A model generated the notes under the pieces. That model had not been told where the DNA came from, searched no databases, and worked only from the letters and a program-made list of their open reading frames with translations. The translations under genes were made by a program, and so were the position numbers. Positions 44,960 through 55,485 of a DNA stretch of 64,000 nt are shown here, piece after piece. The number at the start of each line of letters is the position of its first letter. Position 1 is the first letter of the stretch. Where the stretch lies: positions 3,483,501 to 3,547,500 of the forward strand of contig OW028583.1 of assembly GCA_932294295.1 (NCBI GenBank), in the 5' to 3' direction. Source of the stretch: Alitta virens. Its lineage: Eukaryota; Annelida; Polychaeta; Phyllodocida; Nereididae.

Positions 44960-45084
44960 CGTTTCTCAGCCGCCAGGGGCGCTGCGATTGCTTACAACTG
45001 CCCCCTGGTGTGATAAAACGTCATCGCAACAATGTCGTTGGCGCGAGCGTGATAGATTCAAGATGATTTGTTATTCTTATCTGG
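44960..45084 (+). promoter_or_regulatory. Candidate promoter/first exon with two CTCF-like words
   Basis: CpG-richer than its surroundings. CCGCCAGGGGCGCTG (+) and, about 20 bp on, GCCCCCTGGTG (the reverse of CACCAGGGGGC) resemble the CTCF core in convergent orientation. A good donor follows at ATCTG|GTGAGT (45085). It could be a non-coding first exon of the + strand gene whose last exons are at 48917-51053. All of this is inference. Confidence 0.25.
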
Positions 45085-45459
45085 TGAGTTCCCCTTCTAA
45101 ATAAACGCTATTTCTAGTCACAGTTAGAATTTTTACAGTTAGAGAAACCAGTTTTCTCCAAGTTTCAAGCTGGATGTGTATTCGTTACGAAATTATGGAC
45201 ATCGCAACTTTTGAACCGACGACGTTGTTATGACATGATGACGTAGTCTCGTTCTGGACGATTTGGCAAAAAAAAACGATAATAAGTTGATCTTCCATAG
45301 GATTACACGTATTTTTGAACAGCGATAATAAGTGAAATCAATTTTTAACCAGTTCCGGTTGGCTTGTCCACTGTGTAGCCTATCGTCTACGGGAAGTGAG
45401 CTGCGCTCGCCGCCTGCGGGGGCTTCGCTCATATAAGATGATGTCACTACACCATTGTT

Positions 45460-45495
45460 GCATGGATGACGTCACACTATGCATGACGTCATCAA
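45460..45495. promoter_or_regulatory. Two full CRE palindromes, 17 bp apart
   Basis: TGACGTCA occurs at 45467-45474 and 45484-45491, at the end of a CpG-richer stretch (45180-45500). Perfect CREs bind CREB/ATF bZIP dimers. Whether a promoter is present is unknown; the stretch may be a mobile element, as other TGACGTCA words in the window lie in MITEs. Confidence 0.4.
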
Positions 45496-46295
45496 ACAAT
45501 TAATACTTATCTGCTACGGTGTCAGTGACCTCTTGTGTTACTCTCTCCCCATTATGGTATTATTTATTGACTTGTGTTTACGGTACACATTAAATGACTA
45601 CAACAATACCAAAACAGTTTTAGTCCCACCCAGCCAACTTGGGCCTACAAGTCATTTCTATAAACAAATGAAACAAAAAAGAGTGGTAAATTGAAATAAT
45701 ACAATAAAAGTGTAGTATTCACATAACAGGTATTATGGAAATGGAAATATCATTACATGTAGTTTAATAAAATAAAATAATACGGGACATAAAGATAAAG
45801 CTTAAGAACCAAACCATTTTGCAACATTTTAAACTCGGAGGGATTATCAAGTGTATAGGAATGTAATGATCTAATATATTAATTTATAAAAATGTTTCTT
45901 TTATGATTATAAAACAATTAAAAAGAAAGTGTGCTTCATCCTCAACACAGTCTTCAGGACACAATTTACACTCTCCTTTCTATTTCCATCTGTCTCCATC
46001 TTTCCAACTCCATATCTGAAAGCAGAATATACCAGTCATGTTTCGGAGGGTACATAGTGGGACATCATTTTTAGGAGGCGCAATATATGGAGTATCATCT
46101 TCTTCCACAAGAAGATGATACTCTATCTAGAGGAGGAAAGGGAGGGGGGATGAAACGCTTTGGCCCAACCCTACATTTCATATGGAAATGTGGATAGCTT
46201 TTACTTTCATTGTAGAGTATATATACTTTTTTTTTTCTTGTTTAGCTTTAACAATAGATTCATTTCAAGAGTTATGGTCAGGGACTTTTAGACTC

Positions 46296-46660
46296 CAGTG
46301 GCGTCGAGTTTTCTTGATGGTTGGGGGGGGGGGGGGGGATGCAGGCCTACTTTGTCTGTCCCACTGTGGCTTTCCCTCGCTCGTACAAGTAGTAGCAGTT
46401 AATGCACGGACACTTGCCAAGAGGTAAATTAATGGTGGATCACTTATGCCAAACTTATGAACTTGTACTGATATGATGTTAAGCGTAAAACTGTTTAACA
46501 AAACACAAATGTTCCCAAAACAAAAGTGTGTGAAAAAGGGTAATTTTCATTTGTGAATTTCAGGGGGGGGGGATGATTGCATTGATCATCCTCCCCTTCT
46601 CAGAAAGTGGGGGGTATATATCCCCCACATCCCCCCCCCCCCCCTGAATCGACGCCCCTG
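46296..46660. mobile_element. Poly-G/C-bearing MITE (copy d)
   Basis: It begins CAGTGGCGTCGAGTTTTCTT with a G16-like tract and ends CTGAATCGACGCCCCTG. Centre: CTTTGTCTGTCCCACTGTGG, GGACACTTGCCAAGAGGTAA, TTCATTTGTGAATTTCAGGG. This is the most complete copy; its termini define the family ends. Confidence 0.87.
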
Positions 46661-46757
46661 TTAGACTCTGGTGTGGTGAATAACAATTTCATTTTACATC
46701 ATCCAACATACGGTTTTACTGTAGACAGCATCTCTTTTCACTTAGAAGTCTTGATCC

Positions 46758-47309
46758 CATGCATTGGGGAGCTGCATACTGGTCCCCACAATCTTTGTGA
46801 CATCACCAGTGCACTGATTGACCGGATTGCATGATTACATCATTAAACAAGGTTGTAACAAAAAAGATTACCAAAGAAGCACCACTCCCTATACTTCACA
46901 TTGTAAACGCTGCGCCTACTCCCTCCAGAAATTCCCGGCAGGCTATGCATTCTGGGAGTAGCAGACACAAACTTCAATGTCTCTAGTGGATAAAAAAAAT
47001 TTTGATATAGCTCTGTCCAGCCCATAGTTTCTTCAATTTGACAGTTAAAATAGTTAAAATGTCACTTCCAAATGATTTCAGCGTCAGCTAGTTTCCTAGT
47101 GTGTGAATAAAGCAAATTATCACAAATTAACAGTGTCAACAAAAGCTGATCAATCTGAACGTTGGATTGATGTCCAATGACATTAGCTCACTTAACAAAC
47201 CACCTCCTTTCCGAGCATGCATAGCGCGTCCTACTCACGAGAGTGCGTGGTCTGGTTATTCTGTGGTTGTAAGGACTGATTTGCAGCTCCCCCTGTTGGG
47301 CTCAAAAAT
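46758..47309. mobile_element. MITE, AACAGGGGGAGCT family (copy b)
   Basis: The right end GGTTGTAAGGACTGATTTGC and AGCTCCCCCTGTTGGGCTCA is well kept. The left end (TTGGGGAGCTGCATACTGGTCC) is eroded. Interior GTGACATCACCAGTGCACTG and TTACATCATTAAACAAGGTT match copy a (35946). The copy is longer, with extra sequence at about 46870-47240. Confidence 0.6.
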
Positions 47310-48183
47310 ATGAATTATTTTCTCTTGTATTGTTAAGAGAAGATTTCTTAAGTATATACTCAGCCTATCGGCTACATAGTTTAACCAATCATTTTGCTAA
47401 ACTAGGTAAACTAGCAAAGAATGTCCATAATTAGGTCGTGGGGCTAGCACGTGGTGATTATAGGTATACGAATGTCATGTTTTTTTTTGTCAGCGTCTTA
47501 TGTTATACCTCTTGACTGATTCCTCATGTTTGAGCCAACTCCTCAAAAGTCTGAACGTGTTATGTACATTAAACAGATAAGGAAGAACAAGGAGGTTTTA
47601 AACAGATAAATACCTTTACCCAATGGAAAAATCCTCTAGTATCTTCACTGATAAGTTATTGAGGCCTGATATGTGAATTTGTGTCATATTACCAGAATAT
47701 TCATATTGGATTAGAAGCTATGGTAAGTTTCACTAAGTTCAGAATGGTAACTATGAGTAGAACTTATATTGGTATGTATTTCTTTATTTTATGTGAAGCC
47801 TGATTTTGATAGGGCAGCCCAGTAAAGCGGTCGCAGTAAAGCGCAGTTATGACGGTTATTACGCGTCATTTTATTGGACTATTAGTTATTTAATTTTTGT
47901 TTTGTGTGTGTGTTTTTTTGTTTAAATAATCTGATATAGTGTGAGGTTTTATTATGATAGCTGAAGGCCATCCCAAATTGCCCGATCTATATAGTATAGT
48001 TTTCAGTGGGCCCTTGAGGATTAAAAGAAAAGTTCCATATTTTTTAATATCTGTTTACTTATTGCTTTGATGCTGCGTATGACTGTTAATTGAGAGCTAA
48101 TAAGACTTGATTAAAAATATATGACCAAATGCAAGAGGCAGACATAATGAGGAGATGATAAAGGCTTATAATTAAACAGGTTT
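47310..48183. other. Non-coding stretch, no gene seen
   Basis: AT-rich. Probably intron if the gene at 48917 starts upstream. A fragment of the family-3 repeat (AGAGGCAGACATAATGAGG) lies near 48135. Confidence 0.45.
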
Positions 48184-48458
48184 AGTGCAGTATTGCGAAC
48201 CCAAGTTCATGCCCATATTGGCGTCTATTAAAAATATAATTTTATCAAATATTTCATAAGTTTGAAGTTCTGGCATAATTAAAATAACATTTGGTGTAAA
48301 GCGAAAATAAACCCTGTCTTTACCGTGTAGATAAAAACCGCTGTCATAACTACATTAGTTTGTGACTTCATACATTGATTTCAAGCATTTTTACGTCATT
48401 GGCCTGGCAATGAGGCTCGCTAAATATGGTCATTTATCTGGGTCCGCTAAACTGCACT
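48184..48458. mobile_element. MITE, AGTGCAGTATAGCGGACCC family (copy b)
   Basis: Ends AGTGCAGTATTGCGAACCCA and GGGTCCGCTAAACTGCACT; interior GGCTCGCTAAATATGGTCAT shared with copy c. Confidence 0.85.
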
Positions 48459-48916
48459 TTTTCCAATTAAAAATCTCATGAGGAATTGATTACATGCTGT
48501 GCTAGAGAATGGATAAGGTATTAGCCTGAAAGTTAGGGACAGGCAAAACTTTAGGTTATTTTTGTGAGTATTGCTCTCATGGTGACTTACCATACCTCCA
48601 TAATCTATATTGTCAGTGAATGACTTTTTTTTTGTGCAAATTTTGTCAAAGTAGCCCACATGTTTTCTACCATCATATAAATTCTGCTATCAGCTGTAGT
48701 CATTGCACTCATTTTCAGTTGTACAATGGTTATTTTATTACTTTATGATGGACATTACATCTTTGGAAATTTTGATGGGTACTTAAGTATCGTAATGATT
48801 TACAAAATAAGTGTCTGATTTTTTATACAATGTTTCAGATATTCAGATATTGTGATTTAGTTCTGTTATAAGATGCAGTAATTTCAATTGAGACTTCAAT
48901 GATTTGTTTTTTCCAG

Positions 48917-51053
48917 GATCCCGCTAAACCAAAAAAGAGAGGTGCAAGACTGTCGTTCGATAACACTGCCAATTCCGAAAAGCCGAAAAATGAAAATTCA
49001 TCAGCTTTAAAGCGGAGGGGTACCCCACATCCGAGTCGACTGAAATCAGTTGAGATGTCGGAACCAAAACAAAACAAAGAAGAAGAACGATTTGAGGATG
49101 AAGATGATGACGAGCGATCGATTCGCGTGAATTTTGGAAACGTCGTAAATATTGATGTTGATTACAATGATGATGATTTCGAGGATTATGAATATGTTAA
49201 TAATGTTGATGATGATGAAGATGATGAGTTTGACTATGGAAAGAGGATACAAATGAGGAGACCTACTCCGCACCCATCAAAATTGAAATCAGCGAAAACA
49301 AGAGCAAACTCTTTCGACAACGGTCGCAAAGATATGCTCATGTCTAAGCATAAAGTGGCCACAAGGAAAATGAGTGAACCAGGTGCGTTAAATTTTTAAT
49401 ACTAAAGCAGTTTGATAAGATAATGACATCAATCTTTCTATGGATAGAATGCACTCTTAAATCATATTCAACCAATTGTTTTAATTGTCAATATGTGACA
49501 GAACAAGATTTTCAGTTGGAATTGCCATCTGATTGGTGAATTGAACCATCAAAAGTGGTTTATTCGACCAAATAGAGTTGTAGGGTCAACCATTATCTTT
49601 ACAAACAATCTTTTTTACAATATGCCCTTGTGATCATATCAATACACTACATGGAAAGCTTTCTTGACATCGACCACTAAGATACATCTTATCATACTTT
49701 TAGCTTTTTTTTTTCGTCTCGCACTTATATCCCTAAAAAGCATGTATTTTATATGTTTGAACATTGTAACTTTAAAAGAAGAATAATGCATCTATCTATA
49801 GTAATGATGTTCATCTAATCATGTGCTATTATTGCCATGGTGCCCTACTGATTTGGGCTGATATGGAGCTGGTTAAATTACATTTCATTTGGGATAGTAC
49901 CAAATTTGGTAACAATTTATTTGGGATGATTCCAATATTTGTGACTTTCATTTGATACCAAACATTGTTAAATTTTATTTGGGATGATACCAAACTTTGT
50001 GACATTTCATTTGGGATGATACCAAACTTTGTGACATTTTATTTGGGATGATACCAAACTTTGTTACATTTCATTTGGGATGATACCAAACTTTGTTACA
50101 TTTCATTTGGGATGATTCCAAACTTTGTTACATTTCATTTGGGATGATTCCAAACTTTGTTACATTTCATTTGGGATGATACCAAACGTTGTGACATTTC
50201 ATTTGGGATTAACCAAACTTTGTATTCAGTTGGGACGATACCAATCTTTGTTACATTTCATTTAGGATGATACCAAACTTTGTTACATTTCATTTGGGAT
50301 AATACCAAACATTGATACAACTTTAGGACATTTTATTTGGGATTAACCAAACTTTGTATTCATTTGGGATGATACCAAACTTTGATACATTTCATTTGGG
50401 ATGATACCAAACTTTGCTACATTTCATTTGGGATGTTACCAAACTTTGTTACATTTGATTGGGATTGATACAAAGCTTAATTTGTTATATTTCATTTTGG
50501 ATGATACTGAGCTTTATCATATCACATGGGAGTAATCAGGAAATTATGCTCCTGGTATAGTACATTTCACGCTGCCCAAACAGCTGTCCAAACTTTACAA
50601 TAATAAAAAAAGCCACCCAACTAATATAATCGCTGACTGACTGGCTGATCGACCAACTGGCTGACTGCCTTATTGCTTGATTGGTTGATTGATTGATTGA
50701 TTGATTATGTAAAATTTAACTTTTCTCCTGACTTGGTTTAAAATATGTTCAATTCTAATTGTCTCCTGACTAGGTGACACAAAATTTGATAATTTTGGAG
50801 ATAAGCACAATCGATATTTTTGCATGAAGGACAAAGGTGTTACTTATGAATAGATTTTCAACTAAGAAAAATACTGATTTGCAAAGATATAAGTTTTGGA
50901 TTTCATTCGGATAATTCCTTCGTATCTTAATGATGATTTCATACAGTATTGCTTTGGTACATTCTTATATTTTTTCATGTCAATTTATTCTGATAAAGTT
51001 TTTCTTCTTTTTTTTCAGTTGTAACATTAAGTGGCACAGTAACTAAACTATAA
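48917..51053 (+). CDS. Unidentified acidic/basic protein, last two exons
   Basis: Exon 48917-49382 (acceptor TTTTTTCCAG, donor AG|GTGCGT) carries 155 codons plus 1 base. Joining to 51019-51053 (acceptor TTTTTTTTCAG) adds a short tail ending GTVTKL and TAA. The visible 166 residues alternate basic and acidic blocks. The phrase RR(G/P)TPHPS(R/K)LKS occurs twice (about residues 34-45 and 115-126), flanking an Asp/Glu/Tyr-rich stretch with FGNVVNIDVDY and DDFEDYEY. The repeated TPHPS words are proline-directed phosphosite-like, and KPKKR near the start looks like a nuclear signal, so a nuclear or chromosomal role is possible. I do not recognise the family. The 5' exons are not identified; the reading frame is open through the acceptor. 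The intron holds the 32-bp tandem array. Confidence 0.72.
49873..50500 (+). repeat. 32-bp minisatellite, TTTGGGATGATACCAAACTT unit
   Basis: About 18 units of ACATTTCATTTGGGATGATA followed by CCAAACTTTGTT; 32 bp when intact, with shortened or merged units near 50200-50340. There are no distinct spacers, so it is a minisatellite and not a CRISPR array. It lies in the last intron of the unidentified gene. Confidence 0.93.
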
Positions 51054-52141
51054 CAGAAGGACAAACAGGTGATCCTTCATTTTGTCATAGACACATGGAT
51101 TGAGTCGAAATAAGCAAGTTGTGTTATAGAAACATATGGGGTTTTTGCAGCATCCCTCAGCTCAACCTGACATTCATGAAAATATGCTGATGCTTTGTTA
51201 CAAATACAACTACACATGTTTACTGTTTGTAAAATTACTGATGTAGTTTTCTTTCTTAAGTAGTAATATTTAGACCTTGAAAAAAGACACTGCAAGATTA
51301 GAAACTTGTATTATAATTGCCTTGGCTGACATGTATTATAGCTGCCTTGGAAGATTTGAAATCTGTATTATAACTGCCTTGGCTGACAATGGTTCTATAG
51401 GGGACCAGAAAACATTACTCGGTAAAAATAAAAAATTACACGCATCAAATAATTAACCAATGATAAGAAATATTCTGGTCGATAATAAGATATTGTTTGT
51501 TTACAATAAGGTTTTCATTTTTTAATATGAATAATGTTTCTTTAATTTGATTGAAAATAGGTGTTAATGCCCCCAAATTTTACCCTATTAATTAAAAAAA
51601 AACATCCACAGGGTCTCCTTCGTGATTTTATTGACACATACAAATATAATAAAAAAAATGTATTACTTGATATTTTCAAATAAATGTGTTCTGATGATTC
51701 TGATTCAGTTTCCTCTTGTTTATAAGCTCTGGAATGTGATGTAAGTCAAGATAGGAGAACTTTGTATTTTCATGTAAATGATGATCAAATGCTTGTTTCG
51801 TTTTTTTTTTCATTATTTAGTTAATTATGTATGTAGAAAATTCCTTAGGTCTTTTGAAATTATTGTACATATATCTATTAGTACAAAATATTGTTAGAAT
51901 AATCCTGGATTCAAAATTGCATGTAGATTTGTCAAGATTGCTATTTATCTAGAAAACAAAAGTAATCACGTGATTCATTTGTAAACTATAATATATACAA
52001 TAAACATTTTGTATAAACATAAAATGGATATTATTGTTGTATATTTCTGAATATATGCCATATTTCATGAAGTAAATTAGAAAACTTTCATCCTACTTTA
52101 ATATGAGGACATTTGGAAAATAAGTTATGTTCTCTTAAGCA
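51054..52141. other. 3' UTR and flank of the unidentified gene
   Basis: AT-rich. GTATTATA(A/G)(C/T)TGCCTTGG(C/A)(T/A)GA recurs about three times at 51308-51390. Candidate AATAAA signals include one at 51999-52004. No other gene seen. Confidence 0.45.
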
Positions 52142-52453
52142 ATAGTGGATTTTCACGGAAGGTTTTCCGTATTTCCACCATGTGGCTGAAACAGAATACT
52201 GCGATTCCATTGGCCGAAAAAGTTCCCGCCCTTGGCTGTTATTGGATGAAGCAAAGTGCATCTTAGCAGCAGTATTTTTAGTGCATTTTAATGTGTATTT
52301 GACACTTTATCATTTAGTTGACGTTTATTATTTTTCTGAGAAAGTTATATTTATTGAATCAGTTAGTTATTACCTACTATGCCTGAAAAGCAAAATGAGT
52401 AATAAGAGGAGAAGAAAGACTGAATTCAGGGCTGTTCATTGAGAAGACTCTAT
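52142..52453 (-). mobile_element. MITE-like element, ATAGAGTC family (copy c, inverted)
   Basis: It starts ATAGTGGATTTTCACGGAAG and ends CATTGAGAAGACTCTAT, the reverse of copies a and b. It keeps GCAGTATTTTTAGTGCATTT and ATGAGTAATAAGAGGAGAAG. Confidence 0.78.
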
Positions 52454-53570
52454 CTAGATATCCTATGTTATAGGATCTAAGATATTGATCTAAAATATTG
52501 ATATTACACTTCACATATTGTAACAGTTATCTGAGGGTCTACTCAAAACTAGATAAAATGCATAAATCTTTAATCTGTCAGAACATTATCAGCAATATTA
52601 TTTGCAGTATATTTTATGAATAGAGTGTTGTTGATTTTCGTGTAAATACCAGGTTTTCAGGTCAAATGTTTAAAATATTTGGGTGTTAGTTAAATAGAAG
52701 TAATGGTTCAATTTATTTATGTTATTCAGAAATTCAGAGGAGCTATATCCTAGAGCTTGTTTTAATGATAACGTTTTACTTCAATTCATAAATGACACTA
52801 AATAAAAAATAGTTTTTGGTGGCAAAATGAAAAAGAAAAGTATGTTTGAAATCAATGATTTTTGGAAATTTTCGAAAGAGTATAATTTTCCAAAAACTCA
52901 ATAATTCCTAAAATTTAAAGGATATTAATTGCATATATACAAATTGTCGATTTCAATATAATATATACTGAGGTCTTGTATGGAATTTTGATGACTTTTT
53001 CTTCACTTTTGAAATACATAATACAATCATCTATTGGTAATTATTTTACTTGAATTTCAATGTGACAATATTGTCTGGGTAAAGTTTTGACCATCAAAAA
53101 ATTGTTTCACATTTATCAATAATAATAAAAAAAGCCTTCAAAAAGAATGTCTTAGAAATAATCTTTCACATATATTTTATAGTTTCTGAAATGTGTATTG
53201 CCATCTATCGATCATGATCACATTTTGCAAAATGATAATGCAGTCCAAAAACATTTGATCTGGTGTCCAGAGAACAAACCCTAGGCTGAGTTGGCAAAAA
53301 TCACCGATAACTCTGTTAAATATTCATCACTTGACATTATATATATATATAATTTTTATTGACAGTAAAATATCATCTATGATATATATGTCATAAATAA
53401 AATAAAGAACAGAAAATACAGGAATACAGAAAATAAAATTTGTAAACTAGATAAGCATATGTTATGCTAATAATGCGGTTCCAGCCACCAGACTTAATTT
53501 TTTTAAATAATGTTTATAGTAACATCTATGTATGTATACTGTACAGTGTCAGAAGATGGAGAACATATAA
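52454..53570. other. Non-coding stretch, no gene seen
   Basis: Very AT-rich. A run of TATATA lies at about 53340 and the polyA-like CATAAATAAAATAAAG near 53392, possibly the 3' end of the LINE remnant that follows on the minus strand. Confidence 0.45.
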
Positions 53571-53571
53571 C

Positions 53572-53940
53572 TCACATATCAATATCAATTAAGAATTTTC
53601 CCAGGCACCTCAGTAGCTCAGATTCCTTTGAGCACATGATGGATCTAAATTTATTGGTGTCATTCATTATGTCAAAATCATATATGTAAACTCCAGCTAG
53701 ATCAAACAGTCGTAGGCGCAGTGATGTGTTATTTGGACATATTATTAATGAGTGTATCTCATCCTCAACTTCATTTAAGTTACATTTCGTACATAGTCTC
53801 TCTTCTACAGGTATTAATGGTCTTTCATGTCTACCTGTTTCTATACGAAGGTTATTAAAACTTGGTATACAGAAAGAAGTATTTGTATCACACAACACAG
53901 ATATTTGCATTAGCATTCTTTAAATACCCCCAAAACCTCC
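53572..53940 (-). pseudogene. LINE 3'-end remnant with RT zinc-binding-like domain
   Basis: The 114-residue minus frame reads LRIETGRHERPLIPVEERLC, TKCNLNEVEDEIHSLIICP, then an Arg/Leu-rich segment. The pattern R-E-R-x-C-x-x-C...E-D-E-x-H-x-x-x-x-C-P is the CCHC-like finger found at the C-terminus of many non-LTR retrotransposon polymerases (zf-RVT type). No RT core is visible upstream, so the copy is 5'-truncated. Confidence 0.75.
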
Positions 53941-54021
53941 ACAACATGCAATTTGAGGTGAGCCACCTCTTACATAGGAGTGTCTTCTGACTAGCGTCCA
54001 CAGAAAAAAACCAATAATAAA

Positions 54022-54253
54022 TCACGGTGCACTATGATAAGTTTTACAATATTTCCGAAATTTATTTTATTTTATTTGACAAGTATTTAGACAAGAATGA
54101 GCGTCGACAGTCATCGCCAACAAAAAATAATTAATTTTTACGGCCTCTTAGCCAATCAGACGTCACAAATCGTCGAAATAAGCATACGCAAAACATCGGC
54201 CAAGAGTTGCAACGCCAAAAACGGAACCAACCAAAGTTCATAGTGCGGTGCTA
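54022..54253. mobile_element. MITE, GTTGCACTATGAT family (copy b)
   Basis: Ends ATCACGGTGCACTATGATAA and TTCATAGTGCGGTGCTAA; interior CATCGCCAACAAAAAATAAT, ACGGCCTCTTAGCCAATCAG and CAAGAGTTGCAACGCC shared with 36272-36528. Confidence 0.8.
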
Positions 54254-54743
54254 AGTTGAAAAGCTCAGTAGCTCGGGCAATAGATAGTAGTGCACGTAGT
54301 GTCATTTTCAATATTCTGACAATCAAATAGATATTGATAATAACAAAAAAAACGAATCTTTTTCTTCTTTATTTTTTAAATCTTTTATTGTTATGTTCTA
54401 TCCTGATCCTTCTTTCAGAGCATTCAAGTAAATTTTCTGACATTATAGTTAATTTTCTCTCAAACTAGCACTCTTCTGTACTACATCTATACTATACATC
54501 TATAATGTGCATAAAATTATATTACAGTGCTTAGTTATCTTTCATCTATCATGCAAAGAAAACAAAAATGCACACAAAATGTAAAATTCACATGCATTAA
54601 AATCAACAACAAAACAATATGGCACAGTTCAAATTTTGGATTTTTTTTATATATATATTTTTTAAAAAGTAGAATCTTAACTTCAAATTAACAATGCCCT
54701 CAATATAACCCCACCTAAATTTGCCAAGGGCAGAATTAAGACC

Positions 54744-54870
54744 ATATCCCAGATAGCATTCCGAATCGGCCCAGCGTCGTTTCAATATAGGCCACTGTCG
54801 TTACGACATCGTATGAAGATCACCGACATCGCGCCGCCATTGAAACGATTTGGAATGCTATCTGGGATAT
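54744..54870. mobile_element. Intact palindromic MITE, CCCAGATAGCATTCC family
   Basis: 127 bp. The terminal 25 bp at each end (ATATCCCAGATAGCATTCCG... and ...GGAATGCTATCTGGGATAT) pair with one mismatch. The centre has short ACATCG/CGATGT-type words. Partial copies lie at 6455, 8336 and 11257. Confidence 0.93.
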
Positions 54871-55010
54871 AATTATCAAGAGAGGATAATTAATTATAAA
54901 AACTATGACATAAAACATTGTTTTTATCTTTTTCTAGCCTTTGTTATCTACACATGCACAATATAACTAAATGTTCTAAACGTGATGCTACCTTATTTTG
55001 ATGTGCATTG

Positions 55011-55200
55011 CTCTTCAACTCTGGAATAAAATTACCAGCCGATATCCTCAAACGGATACCCACCAATGATGGATTTAGGAGAAAGTTAACAACTCATCTA
55101 TTTAGAACTGCCTATTTACAATAATGCTTTTGTAATTCAAGCACTGGTGAGCAGAAATCATTTCTGAAGCAGGCGCTATCCAAATTATTTAATGTATTAT
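55011..55200 (+). pseudogene. LINE ORF2 C-terminal remnant
   Basis: After CTCTGGAATAAA (LWNK) and a one-base frameshift, the frame reads LPADILKRIPTNDGFRRKLT then THLFRTAYLQ and a stop at about 55123. The L-W-N-x-L-P-x-x-I ... F-(R/K)-x-x-L-x-x-x-L-F ending is typical of CR1/Jockey-type ORF2 termini. The 3' tail follows, with a duplicated partner at 55369-55480. Confidence 0.7.
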
Positions 55201-55485
55201 TATTATTATCTTAAATGGTCAAATGTGCCATGTGCGTTTTCCATGCGTTTCGATAAACGCATGGAAAACTCAATGATTTTTGCCTCCTTATAGTTAGCTA
55301 AAAACCATGCGTTTTCCATGCGTTTATCTTTCTCATGGAAAATGCATGTGGCACAATCGGCCATGTAGAACTGCCTATTAACAATAATGCTTTTGTAATC
55401 CAAGCACTGTTGAGCAGAAATCATTTCTGAAACAGGCGCCATCCAAATTAATTAATATTAATTATTATTAATATCTTAGCAAAAA
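55108..55485 (+). repeat. Direct duplication of about 105 bp around a MITE
   Basis: GAACTGCCTATT(T/A)ACAATAATGC, TGAGCAGAAATCATTTCTGA and CAGGCGC(T/C)ATCCAAATTA occur on both sides of the palindromic element at 55213-55368. This is too long for a target-site duplication, so an array of LINE tails or a local tandem duplication followed by MITE insertion is likelier. Confidence 0.8.
55213..55368. mobile_element. Palindromic MITE, CTACATGGCC family (copy d)
   Basis: Left AAATGGTCAAATGTGCCATG, right GCATGTGGCACAATCGGCCATGTAG without the first bases of the left terminus. Two GCATGGAAAA / TTTTCCATGC pairs lie inside. Confidence 0.85.

Noticed and set aside
49873..50500. Could be a CRISPR-like array
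   Set aside because: Direct head-to-tail repeats with no unique spacers, in an intron of a eukaryotic gene.
53726..53923. 65-residue + frame over the LINE remnant
   Set aside because: Antisense of the zinc-binding-like minus frame.
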